Below, one piece after another: positions 25,223-35,869 of a stretch of 64,000 bases of DNA; position 1 is the first letter of the stretch; each line of letters opens with the position of its first letter. The notes under the pieces were generated by a model. It was not told the DNA's origin. It made no database searches and saw nothing but the letters and a program-made list of their open reading frames with translations. The position numbers and the translations under genes were made by a program. This DNA comes from JBJXHG01 sp046160865. GTDB taxonomy: Bacteria; Planctomycetota; UBA1135; GCA-002686595. The stretch lies in the NCBI GenBank assembly GCA_046160865.1, contig JBJXHG010000125.1, positions 1 through 64,000 on the forward strand. Direction: 5' to 3'.

Positions 25223-26071
25223 TCAGCTCTGCGCGACGAACTCGCGCGCCGCTTCCATTTCGTGCTCGAGCTCGGCCAGCACGGACGCGAGCCGCTCTTC
25301 GTTGGTGCCGCCGATCGGTGCGAGCCCCGCACGCAGCAGCTCGAGTACGTCGCCCGACTCTTGCGTTCCGTCGAGAGCGAACGCGACCTGCTCGCCCAAG
25401 TGCACGATGAACGCGAGCGTCGTGTCGTGCGTCGCGCGCTCGGGCTCGTGGTGGTAGCGGATCGTGTCGACCAGCACGGGCGGGAAGCCCCATTTCTCTG
25501 CCAGGCGCGCGCCGACCTCGGCGTGGTGCAGGCCGAGCACCTGCTCTTCCGCCGCGAGCGCGCTGGCGCCGCGTTCGAGCGCGGCCTCGATCTCCGGCTG
25601 CGACCCGTGGACGAACCGGTCGAGCACGATCGTGCCGATGTTCTGGAGCAAGCCGGCCGTGTACGCACGGTTGCGGTCGACGCCGCCGAGCACGTTCGCG
25701 AGCAGGCTCGCAGCCAGTGCGCTCGCGACGGAGCTCTCCCACAGTTTGCGCGTGCTCGAGTGATCGGAGCTGCCGTAGTTGCGGAAGTAGCGCCCCGTGC
25801 ACGCCGTGAGCACGAGGTTCACGAGCGCCGACACGCCGAGCAGATTGCCGGCCTCGTGGATCGACGCGATCTCGCGCCGGAAGCCGTAGTACGCCGAGTT
25901 GGAGAGCTTGAGCACCTTCGCCGTCATGGCGACGTCGGTCTCGATGATCGCGATGAGCTCGCGCGGGATGACGTCGGCGCGGGAGGAGATCGCGAGGACG
26001 CGCTGCGCGACCTCGGGCAGCGGCTCGAGGCTCTTGATCTCGCGCAGGATCGAATCGACGTGCTGGGTCAC
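25223..26071 (-). CDS. HDOD-domain signalling protein
   Basis: This 282-aa protein of the HDOD class is related to HD phosphohydrolases but usually lacks enzymatic activity; members act in two-component and cyclic-di-GMP signalling. Family features are SLEPLPEVAQRVLAI, the AMTAKVLKLSNSAYYG motif typical of HDOD proteins, and ETVGLLQN-like YTAGLLQNIG. The later segment LGLHHAEVGARLAEKWGFP and RYHHEP retain HD-like histidines. The start is GTG 26071; no ribosome site is obvious and an upstream TTG is possible. It converges with tRNA-His and has no sensor fused to it. Confidence 0.82.
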   Translation of the reverse strand: MTQHVDSILREIKSLEPLPEVAQRVLAISSRADVIPRELIAIIETDVAMTAKVLKLSNSAYYGFRREIASIHEAGNLLGVSALVNLVLTACTGRYFRNYGSSDHSSTRKLWESSVASALAASLLANVLGGVDRNRAYTAGLLQNIGTIVLDRFVHGSQPEIEAALERGASALAAEEQVLGLHHAEVGARLAEKWGFPPVLVDTIRYHHEPERATHDTTLAFIVHLGEQVAFALDGTQESGDVLELLRAGLAPIGGTNEERLASVLAELEHEMEAAREFVAQS

Positions 26072-26229
26072 AATCCGCGGGCGGAGAGACGCGCGCGCAG
26101 AGTAGATGTCGGTCGCGCGTTCCGGCGGACTCAAGCCCGCGGACGAGTCGAACGCCGAAGGAGTCCGAGCCGACCCACCGATGGATCGGCGCGCGCACCG
26201 GCGACCCGGTGCTGCGCGCCGGGCGCGGC

Positions 26230-27537
<1,308 letters not shown>

Positions 27538-27627
27538 GGAAGCCCTGCATTCGGAGAGGCCACTGCCGAGGTAGCAAGTTGCCCACGATGGCGACGCACG
27601 CTCCCGACTGCAAGGGGGAGCGCGGCG

Positions 27628-28734
27628 TCAACCGCCGCGCGGAGCCTCGAACAGCGTACGCCACACGTCGACCGTCGCTTGCGCGGCGGCGAGCCAACGG
27701 AAGCGTGCGGCGAAATGGCGGCGCTCATCGCGCAGCCGTGGGTCGGCACCGTGCGCCAATCCGAGCGCGAGCGCATCGGCGAGTCGCGCCGGCTCGCGGA
27801 TCATCTCCGCGGTATCGACCCAGATCGCGTGGTTCGCGAGCGACTCCTCGAACGCCGGCAGTCGGCTGGCTACGACGGCCGGGCCCAGGGAGAGCGCCTC
27901 GAGCGGCGTCACCGCCGTGCCTTCGTCGCTCGACAAGTGGACGAGGACCGTGGCCGACGCGACCTCCGCGGCGAGCTCGCGCTCGGAGAGCTCCGCGACG
28001 GAACGTACGCGTTCACGCACGGGCGACGCGGCCCGCGCGCGCTCGAACGGCTCGGCCGCGTCGCCGTTCCGCCCGACCCAGACGAGCTCGGCTTCGAAGC
28101 CCGCGCGCGCGAGTGCCTCGAAGCCACGCAGCACGGCGACCGGAGAGCGCTGGCTGCGGAGCGCTCCGAGGACCAGGACCCGCGCGGGTTCGGCGGGCGG
28201 CGGCAGCGCGGCGAGCTCACGCCGCCAGTGATCGCAGCCGACCGGAACGCGGTGCACGCGCGCGCTCGCTACGCCGAAGGTCGAGCACACGCGATCGCGG
28301 TAGGCGGAGCTGAAGACGAGCACGGCGTCGAGCGCGCTCACTTTGCGGCGCAACTCTTTTTCCGCCGGCGAGCCGGGCGGAGGGAGCTCGGAGATCGCCA
28401 TCGTCTGGCGTGCGCTCGCGATCGGCAGGAACTCCGGCCGGACGTGGTGGAAGACGTCGACGCCCCCGAGCCAACGGTCGGCGCGAAATCCGCAGCGTGC
28501 GGCGACGGGCAGCCAGCGGCGCGGCAGGTGCGAGACGCGGCGCTGCACGGGTGGCCGGGCGCCGAGGACGCCCAGCGCAGGCTCGTGCATCACACGCGGC
28601 GCGCGACCCCACTCGAAGAGCGCGAGCTCGGGCGGCGCGTCGAGTTGCACGAGCGCGCGCACGAGCTCGCGTGCGTAGCGTCCGATGCCGGCGGCGTGCA
28701 CCACGGCTGGCAGGTACTCGATCCCGACGCGCAG
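27628..28734 (-). CDS. GT4-family glycosyltransferase with probable CTG start
   Basis: This 368-aa GT-B glycosyltransferase acts on an unknown acceptor. The N-terminal strand LRVGIEYLPAVVHAAGIGRYA is the usual GT4 opening, in which the first residue would be Met. Donor-site features are VLVLGALRSQRSP, AELVWVG and the E-x7-E motif DEGTAVTPLEAL. No ATG, GTG or TTG fits the domain start. CTG at 28734 lies 14 nt after the aminotransferase stop and is preceded by GCGAGG. GTG further in would delete the first strand. Third gene of the lipoprotein-aminotransferase-GT operon. Confidence 0.8.
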   Translation of the reverse strand: MRVGIEYLPAVVHAAGIGRYARELVRALVQLDAPPELALFEWGRAPRVMHEPALGVLGARPPVQRRVSHLPRRWLPVAARCGFRADRWLGGVDVFHHVRPEFLPIASARQTMAISELPPPGSPAEKELRRKVSALDAVLVFSSAYRDRVCSTFGVASARVHRVPVGCDHWRRELAALPPPAEPARVLVLGALRSQRSPVAVLRGFEALARAGFEAELVWVGRNGDAAEPFERARAASPVRERVRSVAELSERELAAEVASATVLVHLSSDEGTAVTPLEALSLGPAVVASRLPAFEESLANHAIWVDTAEMIREPARLADALALGLAHGADPRLRDERRHFAARFRWLAAAQATVDVWRTLFEAPRGG

Positions 28735-28748
28735 GGAGAGGCCTCGCT

Positions 28749-30044
28749 TCAGATCCCGCGTTGCGCCGCCGCCGTGAGTGCATCCGCCAGCCGATCGATC
28801 TCCTCGACCGTCGTGTACACGGCCGGCGAGATGCGGATGCCTTGGAACTGCGCGTGTTGGATCGCGACGACGAAGATCTGGTGCTTCGTCCACAAGTGGT
28901 CGGCGAGCTGCATTGCGTCGAGGCCCTCGATCTCGACGTTGGCGACGCCGGTCGAACGGCCCGGCGCGAGATCCGTGTGCAGGCGCACGCGCTCGACGGC
29001 GGCGACGCGCTTCGCCCAACGGTCGCGCAGATACAAGAGTCGCGCGAGCTTGCGCGCCGGCCCCAGCGCCTCGTGGAACGTCAGCGCGTCGGCGATCGCG
29101 AGGAAGTTGCCGACCGGGTGCGTTCCGATCTCCTCGAACTTGCGCACGTCGTCGTCCTGCGATTCATTGGCCGCCATCAACGGCCACAGCGCGCGGATCT
29201 TGTCGCGCCGCACGTAGAGCAGTCCCGTGCCGATCGGCGCGAAGAGCCACTTGTGCAGGCTCGTTCCGAAGTAGTCGCAGTCGAGGTCCGCGTGGCGGAA
29301 ATCGAGGTGCGCGAACGAGTGCGCGCCGTCGACGACGACCGGGATGCCGCGCGCGCGCGCCATCTCGACGACGCGCTTCACCGGCAGGATCTGGCCGGTC
29401 AAGTTCACGACGTGGCTCATGTGCACGACGCGCGTGCGCGGCGTGAGCGCGGCTTCGAACCGGCGCACGATCTCGGCGTCGTCGGCACACGGCACGGGGA
29501 TCTCGATCTGGACGAGCTTCACGCCCTCGCGGCGCTCGCGCTGCTTCCACGTCGTGATCATGCGCGGGTAGTCCTGCGTCGTGGTCACGATCTCGTCGCC
29601 GCGCGCGAGGTCGAGGCCCTGCTGGCAGATCTGAAGGCTCTCCGACGTGTTGCGCGTGATCGCGATCTCCTCCGCGCTGGCGCCGAACGTGCGTGCGAGG
29701 TGCGCGCGCACGCTCTCCTTCTGTTGCTGCTGCAAGCGCCACATCACGTACGCCGGCGCCGTGTTGGCATGCGTCAGGTAGCGGAACTGCGCCGCTTGCA
29801 CGGCGGCCGGCGAGGGGCACACGCCGCCGTTGTTCAGGTTCACGATGCTGCGATCGACCGCGAACGCCTGCTGCGCGTGGATCCAGAAGTCCTCGTTCGC
29901 TGCGACGTCGTGCGGTAGTGCTTCGTCGTGCGCGAGCTCGCCGATGCGCTCGTGCGCGTCCGGCGCGAGCGTCGCGGCACAGCTCGCGGACCAGGCGGCG
30001 GCGGGATAGGCGAGAGCGCCGAAGAACGTGCGGCGTGAGATCAT
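28749..30044 (-). CDS. class V aminotransferase, Tat-exported, isopenicillin-N-epimerase-like
   Basis: This 431-aa PLP enzyme has a twin-arginine signal (MISRRTFFGALAYPAAAW), implying export in folded form; it may be a lyase, epimerase or desulfurase-like member of class V. The PLP lysine is K265 in TSLHKWLF and the cofactor Asp/His pair is VVDGAHS (238-244). TRNTSESLQI resembles the phosphate-binding site. Exported homologs of this family are common in planctomycetes and Acidobacteria, but the reaction is not known. ATG 30044 lies 10 nt after the preceding lipoprotein gene. Confidence 0.87.
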   Translation of the reverse strand: MISRRTFFGALAYPAAAWSASCAATLAPDAHERIGELAHDEALPHDVAANEDFWIHAQQAFAVDRSIVNLNNGGVCPSPAAVQAAQFRYLTHANTAPAYVMWRLQQQQKESVRAHLARTFGASAEEIAITRNTSESLQICQQGLDLARGDEIVTTTQDYPRMITTWKQRERREGVKLVQIEIPVPCADDAEIVRRFEAALTPRTRVVHMSHVVNLTGQILPVKRVVEMARARGIPVVVDGAHSFAHLDFRHADLDCDYFGTSLHKWLFAPIGTGLLYVRRDKIRALWPLMAANESQDDDVRKFEEIGTHPVGNFLAIADALTFHEALGPARKLARLLYLRDRWAKRVAAVERVRLHTDLAPGRSTGVANVEIEGLDAMQLADHLWTKHQIFVVAIQHAQFQGIRISPAVYTTVEEIDRLADALTAAAQRGI

Positions 30045-30054
30045 CGGGAGCTGC

Positions 30055-30714
30055 TCACAGGTTGGGGCCGATCGCGAGGTCGTCGAACTGCGTCTGCGCG
30101 TCCGACTCGGTCCAGAGGCCGGCCCGTCCGGCACCCGGGAAGGTGCGGTCGCGCGCGGACACGACGACGCGTCCGTCGAGCGAGCACTCGATCGACTCGC
30201 GGAACGCGCGCACGCGCAGGCGATGCCAGCCGGACGCAACGTCGATCGGTGCGCTGGCGAGTTGCTGGCGCTTGCCGTCGACGACCTTGTAGATGCGGCA
30301 GTCGCGCGCGCGCGGATCGTAGCGGGCGAGGTAGTAGCTCGATTCGTCGCGTGCGCGCCAGACGAGGCCGCCGCCGCGCCCGAGCTCGCCGCCCGAGTCG
30401 TGCACGCTCACCGACAGATCGATGTCGGCGGGCTGCTCGCGCTCGACGAGGAGCAAGTGGAACTGCATCGGGTCGCCGCGCGCCGTTTGCGCGAGCACGC
30501 TCGGCGCGCTCGGTGCCTGCGCATTGGCGACGATGCTCCACGCTCCAGAGGCCGCGCCCATGCCGGTCGGAAGCGTGCCGACCGGCTCGTCGAAACGCCA
30601 CGTCACCGCGGGCGCTGCGGCGCCGTGCTCGCGCGGCTTCGGCTCGGCGTCCGACGAGCTGCACGCGCACAAGAGCGCACTGGGGGCGACGAGCGCGGTG
30701 AGCCAACGATGCAT
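30055..30714 (-). CDS. lipoprotein with LamG/DUF1080-like beta-sandwich
   Basis: A 219-aa exported protein. The signal MHRWLTALVAPSALLCACSS has a lipobox LCAC. The mature part is a concanavalin-like beta sandwich of the family around 3-keto-disaccharide hydrolases and LamG proteins: WRFDEPVGTLPTG, GGLVWRARDESSYYLARYD, GWHRLRVRAF and VVVSARDRTFPGAGRAGLW are typical strands. It probably binds or cleaves a glycan at the cell surface. First gene of the operon; a TATCCT box lies 8 nt upstream of the ATG. Confidence 0.78.
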   Translation of the reverse strand: MHRWLTALVAPSALLCACSSSDAEPKPREHGAAAPAVTWRFDEPVGTLPTGMGAASGAWSIVANAQAPSAPSVLAQTARGDPMQFHLLLVEREQPADIDLSVSVHDSGGELGRGGGLVWRARDESSYYLARYDPRARDCRIYKVVDGKRQQLASAPIDVASGWHRLRVRAFRESIECSLDGRVVVSARDRTFPGAGRAGLWTESDAQTQFDDLAIGPNL

Positions 30715-30722
30715 CGGCGCAG

Positions 30723-30728
30723 AGGATA
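30723..30728 (-). promoter_or_regulatory. -10 box TATCCT, probable leaderless promoter
   Basis: On the minus strand TATCCT is followed by 8 nt and the ATG at 30714, the same geometry as the TACACT boxes elsewhere. Confidence 0.4.
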
Positions 30729-30753
30729 CCGAGCGCGCGCGAGCGATCGAAGC

Positions 30754-31095
30754 TCAGCGGAAGCGACGCGGCCCCGGTGCCGGGCGCGGCGCAGGGCGAC
30801 CGCGTGCAGCCGACTTGCCGCTCGTCTTGCCCGCACTCGCGGCGCCCGGCGTGGGTCGCGTGCGCTGTCCACCGCGCGTGCGCGCCCACGGCTCGCTCAC
30901 CAACATGTCGGGCTCGCTCTCCTTCTCACGGCGAATGCGCTCCATCTCGCTGCGCGGCGGCGGCGAGCCGAGCAATCCGCCTTCCTCACGCAACGCGCCG
31001 TTGAAGTCCTTCCACAGGTCGCGCACGAAAGGCCACCAGATCGGAGCGCCGAGGATCAGCACCACCCATTTGATGAGATCGAGGTTGATGTCCAT
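30754..31095 (-). CDS. small membrane protein with basic tail
   Basis: A 113-aa protein of unknown function. One hydrophobic segment lies near the N-terminus (LIKWVVLILGAPIWWPFV, residues 6-23). The C-terminal 50 residues are Arg/Pro/Gly/Lys-rich and likely disordered or nucleic-acid binding. ATG 31095 is preferred because the next upstream ATG (31110) adds only five residues without a ribosome site. Composition of the tail is biased and I cannot name the family. Confidence 0.55.
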   Translation of the reverse strand: MDINLDLIKWVVLILGAPIWWPFVRDLWKDFNGALREEGGLLGSPPPRSEMERIRREKESEPDMLVSEPWARTRGGQRTRPTPGAASAGKTSGKSAARGRPAPRPAPGPRRFR

Positions 31096-31197
31096 CGCGT
31101 GCGGCGCCACGCAGTTTATCGGGTGGGGCGCGCTCCGACCGCGAATCCGGAATGGACGGTGCTCGCCCGCACCGCGCTGAAATTCTCGGGCGCGCTC

Positions 31198-31389
31198 TCA
31201 GGAAGCGCGGCGGCGCTGGTCCGCGTAGGGACGGCGCTCTTTGCAGCGCACGCATTCCTCGAATTCCTGCGGCTCCGACTCCGCCGCGAGGTCCATCTCG
31301 CATTGGTTCTCGGACGCGGTCCAGCGGATCTTCGGGTTCTCGGTGCGGTGCACCCAGGTATGTCCGAACAGGCGGCAGAAGAAGTTCAT
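31198..31389 (-). CDS. small Cys/His protein, DUF1660-like
   Basis: A 63-aa protein. The opening MNFFCRLFGHTWVH resembles the CRxFGHKW motif of the small DUF1660 proteins, and a later CVRC pair could complete a zinc site with the first Cys and His. The middle is acidic. No ribosome site is clear. The gene is divergent from corA and I infer nothing about its role. Confidence 0.55.
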   Translation of the reverse strand: MNFFCRLFGHTWVHRTENPKIRWTASENQCEMDLAAESEPQEFEECVRCKERRPYADQRRRAS

Positions 31390-31497
31390 GGCTTTGGGGC
31401 CACCCTTGTATTGGAGAGAGACGGCGACGACAACACCCTTCGTCGGCCGGCCGGACCGCCGCGGTAGCGTGCGCGCCCCTCGGATCGCCGACTCGGC

Positions 31498-32631
31498 ATG
31501 AACCACCGCGTCAAACGCGCGAAGCGACGACTCTTCCGCAAACGGACGCCGCAAGGCGCTCCGCCGGGGACCCTGAGTCCGGATCCGTCGGCGCCGAAGC
31601 CCACGATGCGCGTGCTGGCGTACGGGCCGACGGAGTTCCACGAGGCGGAGGTTCGCGACATCGAGAGTCTCCGACCGTTGTGCGAGCGCTTGCCGGTCGT
31701 GTGGCTCAATGTGGACGGCGTCGGCGACGTCGAGACGATGCGCACGATCGGCTCCGTGTTCGGCATCCACCGCTTGGCGCTCGCGGACATCGTCAACGCG
31801 AACCAGCGCCCGAAGATCGAGAGCTACGACGAGAACCTGTTCATCGTCGCGCGCATGGTCGAGTGGACCGACCATTTGGAAACCGACCAGCTGTCGCTGT
31901 TCCTCGGACCGAACTTCGTCGTCACGTTCCAGGAGAAGGCGGGCGATTGCTTCGACGGCGTGCGCCAGCGCATCCGCACGTCGCGCGGCTTGATCCGCAC
32001 GCAGGGCCCCGATTACCTCGCGTACGCGCTGCTCGATGCGACGATCGACGCGTACTTCCCGGTGCTCGAGCGTATCGGCGAGAACATCGAGGCGCTCGAG
32101 GATGAGATCCTCTCTTCGCCGCATCCGGACGACATGGCGGCCACGCACGACATGAAGCGCGACCTCCTCACGCTGCGCCGCGCGGTGTGGCCGATGCGCG
32201 AAGCGATCAGCACGCTCCTGCGCGACGGCGAAGGATCCATCCGCAAGGAGACGCGGCTGCACCTCAACGACAGCCACGACCACACGGTGCAGCTGCTCGA
32301 CCTCGTGGAGACGTACCGCGAGATCGCATCGAGCTTGGTCGAGATGTACTTGTCGAGCATGTCGCACCGCCTGAACGAGGTGATGAAGGTCCTCACGATC
32401 ATCGCCACGATATTCATCCCGTTGACATTCGTCGCCGGCGTTTACGGCATGAACTTCGATCCCGACTCTTCGCCGTGGAACATGCCGGAGCTGCGTGCGC
32501 GCTACGGCTATCCGCTGAGCCTCGCCGCGATGGCACTCGTCGCTGCCGGGCTCCTGTACTACTTCCGCCGCAAGGGCTGGATCGGCTCGGATGCGGCGCG
32601 GCGGGCGAAGCGCAGGCGGGATCGCGAGTGA
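31498..32631 (+). CDS. corA: CorA-type magnesium/cobalt channel
   Basis: This 377-aa homopentameric inner-membrane Mg2+ channel has a basic 30-residue cytoplasmic start, an alpha/beta N-domain, a long helix with charged heptads, and two C-terminal transmembrane helices. The first helix ends in the YGMNFD motif (316-321) that forms the selectivity loop. The second (PLSLAAMALVAAGLLYYF) is followed by a Lys/Arg-rich end, as usual. Its stop overlaps the start of the pseudouridine synthase as GTGA. Confidence 0.94.
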   Translation: MNHRVKRAKRRLFRKRTPQGAPPGTLSPDPSAPKPTMRVLAYGPTEFHEAEVRDIESLRPLCERLPVVWLNVDGVGDVETMRTIGSVFGIHRLALADIVNANQRPKIESYDENLFIVARMVEWTDHLETDQLSLFLGPNFVVTFQEKAGDCFDGVRQRIRTSRGLIRTQGPDYLAYALLDATIDAYFPVLERIGENIEALEDEILSSPHPDDMAATHDMKRDLLTLRRAVWPMREAISTLLRDGEGSIRKETRLHLNDSHDHTVQLLDLVETYREIASSLVEMYLSSMSHRLNEVMKVLTIIATIFIPLTFVAGVYGMNFDPDSSPWNMPELRARYGYPLSLAAMALVAAGLLYYFRRKGWIGSDAARRAKRRRDRE

Positions 32632-33380
32632 AGCGTCCGTCGGACGAGGCGCGTCGGCCGCGCGGCCTCGAGCGCATCCTGTCGAAAGCGGGTGTGTGCT
32701 CGCGCACGCAGGCGCGCGCGTGGATCGCGGCCGGCCGCGTGCGCGTGAACGGCGCCATCGTGCTCGATCCGAATGCTTGGTTCGATCCGGCGCGCGACCG
32801 AGTCGAGCTCGACGGCGTGCGCGTCGAGGGCGCCGCGCAGCTGTACCTCGCGCTGAACAAGCCCGTCGGCTACCTGACGACGCGCACCGATCCGGGCGGC
32901 CGCGCGACGGTGTACGAGCTGCTCGACGAGGTGGACCGCTGGGTCATTCCCGTCGGGCGGCTCGATCTCGACACGAGCGGGCTCCTGCTGCTCACGAACG
33001 ACACGCAGTTCGCCGAGCACGTGACGAATCCGCGCTCGCACGTCGAGAAGGTGTACTGGGTCGAAGTCGTTCCGCGACTCTCCTCGGACGCGGTGCACGC
33101 GCTGGAGCGCGGGCTCGAGCTCCACGACGGACCGACGCGGCCCGCGCGCGTGGGGGAGCTCGAGCACCGCGGCCGAGCGAGCACGTTCCTGCTCACGATC
33201 AGCGAAGGCCGCAATCGCCAAGTGCGCCGCATGATCCGTGAGGTGGGCAGCCGCGTGAAGCGTTTGGAGCGCCGCTCGATCGGTTGCGTGGACCTCGGCG
33301 ATCTCGCGCTCGGCGCCGTGCGGCGTTTGACGCCCGCGGAAGTGCGCGGCCTTTCCGGCGCGCGCTCGCGCAAGCGCTGA
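32628..33380 (+). CDS. RsuA/RluB-family pseudouridine synthase
   Basis: This 250-aa enzyme converts a specific uridine of ribosomal RNA to pseudouridine. An S4 RNA-binding domain (residues 13-60, ERILSKAGVCSRTQARAWI) precedes the catalytic domain. The nucleophile is D113 in GRLDLDTSGLLLLTND, and later RNRQVRRM gives the family motif III. RluB (23S) and RsuA (16S) cannot be told apart safely; NKPVGYLTT favours RluB-like. GTG 32628 is set by the GTGA overlap with corA. Confidence 0.9.
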   Translation: MKRPSDEARRPRGLERILSKAGVCSRTQARAWIAAGRVRVNGAIVLDPNAWFDPARDRVELDGVRVEGAAQLYLALNKPVGYLTTRTDPGGRATVYELLDEVDRWVIPVGRLDLDTSGLLLLTNDTQFAEHVTNPRSHVEKVYWVEVVPRLSSDAVHALERGLELHDGPTRPARVGELEHRGRASTFLLTISEGRNRQVRRMIREVGSRVKRLERRSIGCVDLGDLALGAVRRLTPAEVRGLSGARSRKR

Positions 33381-33387
33381 ACGCGCG

Positions 33388-34047
33388 TCAACGAAACGCG
33401 GAGCGGCGGCGCGGTCGCACGCGCAGCGCACGGTCGAGCGCGTCGAAGGCCTCGATCTCGAGCTCGGCCGCCGCGCTGCGCGCGTACTCGTGCTCGAAGA
33501 GCGACCACACGCGGTCGTCGCCGAGTTCGCCGTCGCTGCGCACGAGTCGCTTGCGGAGCGTGCCGTCGCACGTGAAGCCGAGCTTCTCGGCGATGCGCGC
33601 ACTGGCCGCGTTCTCGGCGTCGCCGTGAATCTCGACGCGTTCGACGCCGTCGATCTCGAACGCGACGCGCACGAGCGCGCCGGCGGCTTCCGTTGCGAAG
33701 CCTTGGCCGCGAGCGCGGGTCGAGATCCAGTAGCCGACCTCGCGCGCGTTGCCCGCGCCGCGGACGTGCAGCGCGCAGCCGCCGATCAAGCTCTGCGCCG
33801 CGCGGTCGAAGATGCCGTACACGAACTCTTCGCCGAGATCGAACCGTCCGCGATGCTGGCGCAGGGATTCGACGCGTGCGGCGAGCGAGAGCGGCTCGGA
33901 GCGCGCCCACGGAAGCCAAGGCACGAGTTCGGGCAAGCTCGCGTCGATCGCCGCCTGCAGCGCCGGCGCATCGGACGGTGTGTAGCAGCGGAGCACGAGG
34001 CGCGCCGTCGCGATGCGATACGCCGGTCCGTCCGAATCCTCCAACAT
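33388..34047 (-). CDS. GNAT-family N-acetyltransferase (RimJ/RimL type)
   Basis: This 219-aa acetyl-CoA dependent acetyltransferase resembles those acting on ribosomal protein N-termini or other amines. TARLVLRCYTPSDA is the usual opening. REVGYWISTRARGQGFATEA contains the pyrophosphate-binding RGQGFA. ENAASARIAEKLGFTCDGTLRK is the typical late helix-strand. It converges with the pseudouridine synthase gene with only 7 bp between stops. A TACACT box 8 nt before the ATG implies a leaderless transcript. Confidence 0.88.
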   Translation of the reverse strand: MLEDSDGPAYRIATARLVLRCYTPSDAPALQAAIDASLPELVPWLPWARSEPLSLAARVESLRQHRGRFDLGEEFVYGIFDRAAQSLIGGCALHVRGAGNAREVGYWISTRARGQGFATEAAGALVRVAFEIDGVERVEIHGDAENAASARIAEKLGFTCDGTLRKRLVRSDGELGDDRVWSLFEHEYARSAAAELEIEAFDALDRALRVRPRRRSAFR

Positions 34048-34055
34048 GCGCGCGC

Positions 34056-34061
34056 AGTGTA
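34056..34061 (-). promoter_or_regulatory. -10 box TACACT, probable leaderless promoter
   Basis: On the minus strand, GGCTACACT is followed by 8 nt of GC repeats and then the ATG at 34047, with no Shine-Dalgarno sequence. Confidence 0.5.
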
Positions 34062-34091
34062 GCCTGCGCGCGGATGAACGATGCGCGCCGT

Positions 34092-35837
34092 TCAGCGCGG
34101 CCGCAGTGCGGTCACCATTTTCTCCAAGTAGCGCGCTCGACGTTGCATGTCGCGTTGTGCAGGACCCGAGAGGTACTTCGAGAGCGACCCGTAGAGCTCG
34201 GCGTCGGCCTGCAATTCGAGCTCGAACCGACGCGGGTCGTACGAGCGCACCATCTGCTCGCCTTGCGCGATGAGATCGAGGACTTGCGCGTCGTTCGTCA
34301 GCTTGCGGGCGAGCCCGAGGTGATCCAGCACGGCGCCGCTCTCACCGCTGTAGTGCGCTTGCATCACCATCGCTCCGAGTGCTGCGGCTCTCACGTCGGG
34401 TGAGTTGTCGGTGAGCAAGCGCTCCTCGAGCCAACCATGTGCGTCGGGTCCGCCTTCGAGTGCGCCGAGCAGAACCGCTTCGCGCCGCACGGCGGGCTCG
34501 GCGTCGGAGACCGCCAAACTCTTCACGTCCACCGGCGCGGCCGATTCCGAGTTGACGATCAGCATCTTCAACGATTCGGCGCGCACGGATCCGGGCGCGT
34601 CGCTCTCGAGGATGGAGGTGAGCTCGTGCGACAGGTCGTCGTCCATCGGGCGATGCCAGAGTGCTTGCAGTCCTTGCAGGCGCTCGACGTCGGAGCGCTG
34701 TGGATCGTTCGCGACGCCGAGCAGGCGCTCGCCCGTCGCCGGGCTCTCGATCGCGCCGAGAGCTTGGTAGAGCGCGCCGCGATCCTGTTCGGAGAGGGAT
34801 GCGTCCTGGAGCGCGGACGACAACGTGTCGAGCGCTTCGTCCGGCGGCAGCTTGGTCGCCAACATCGATGCGGCGTGGCTCAGCAAGTCGGATTGCTTCG
34901 TGCGCACGATATCGCGCAATGCGTCGAGTCCGGCTTCGCCCCCGCTCGATCCGAGCATCTCGACGATCAACATGCGGTTGCGCGGATTGTCCTCCGTGCG
35001 CAGCGCCTCGCCGCCGACGCGTGCGATCTCCTCCGGTGGCACTCCACCGCGCCGGAAGTGGCGCAGACCCTCGAGCGCTCCGAAGCGTCCGTCGGCGTGT
35101 GCGTGTCCGACGAAGGCCTCGGCGATTGCGCTCGCGGAGCTGCCGGACATGCCGACGTACATGTACCCGAATGTGAGCAGACTCGGGTTGTCGGATTCGG
35201 CGAGGAACGGCAAGAGAACGCCACCCATGTCTTGCTTCTGACGTGCGCACACTTGGTACGCGGAGCTGCCGAACCAACACGCCGCCTGGAACGGATCCGC
35301 GTCTGCTGATACGAACTGGGGTAGCAGTGTCCGTATAGCGACCAGCATGCGCGGGTCGAGAACGCGAGACGGCGAGAAACCGCCCAGGAGACCGACCGTC
35401 AGCGACGCGCGCACGAGGTCGTCCGGCTCTGCGACGGTGAGGCGTTCGAGCTCGGCGATCACCCAGTCGCCTTCGAGCGCTTGGAGCATCTCGATGAGCG
35501 CGCTCTTCTCGAACCGAAACTCCGCGTTCGTGAGCAAGAGCAACTGCTCGCGCGGCAGACTCTTCATCCACCGCACGAGCGCTTGCAGCTCTTCCGCGCT
35601 GCGAGGCGTCGCGGGTACAGCCACCGTTGCCTGTGCGCGTCCCGTCCCTTCCCGCTCGCCGCTTGCGGTGGCGCGCGAATGCGACGCCACGAAACTCAGC
35701 GCCTTCTCCGACTCGCCGTCGGTCGACGGGTTCATCGGAATCGATCGAGCACGATCGTCATTGCGTTGCCAGAACAACGCGGTCGCGGCGAGCGCGATGA
35801 CGATCGTAACAGACGTGAAGATACGAGCACGGTTCAT
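34092..35837 (-). CDS. membrane-anchored HEAT-repeat protein
   Basis: A 581-aa protein with one N-terminal transmembrane helix or uncleaved signal (MNRARIFTSVTIVIALAATALFW read in two parts: a basic start, then IVIALAATALFW). The rest is alpha-helical with recurrent pairs typical of HEAT repeats (LVRASLTVGLLGG, NRMLIVEMLGSSGG, AVRREAVLLGALEGG, DVRAAALGAMVMQ). It probably acts as a scaffold in the envelope. ATG 35837 has GAGG 8 nt upstream. Followed by, and oriented with, the small secreted gene upstream at 36250. Confidence 0.72.
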   Translation of the reverse strand: MNRARIFTSVTIVIALAATALFWQRNDDRARSIPMNPSTDGESEKALSFVASHSRATASGEREGTGRAQATVAVPATPRSAEELQALVRWMKSLPREQLLLLTNAEFRFEKSALIEMLQALEGDWVIAELERLTVAEPDDLVRASLTVGLLGGFSPSRVLDPRMLVAIRTLLPQFVSADADPFQAACWFGSSAYQVCARQKQDMGGVLLPFLAESDNPSLLTFGYMYVGMSGSSASAIAEAFVGHAHADGRFGALEGLRHFRRGGVPPEEIARVGGEALRTEDNPRNRMLIVEMLGSSGGEAGLDALRDIVRTKQSDLLSHAASMLATKLPPDEALDTLSSALQDASLSEQDRGALYQALGAIESPATGERLLGVANDPQRSDVERLQGLQALWHRPMDDDLSHELTSILESDAPGSVRAESLKMLIVNSESAAPVDVKSLAVSDAEPAVRREAVLLGALEGGPDAHGWLEERLLTDNSPDVRAAALGAMVMQAHYSGESGAVLDHLGLARKLTNDAQVLDLIAQGEQMVRSYDPRRFELELQADAELYGSLSKYLSGPAQRDMQRRARYLEKMVTALRPR

Positions 35838-35869
35838 GGGAGTGCCTCGGGAAGAGACGTGATGGACGA

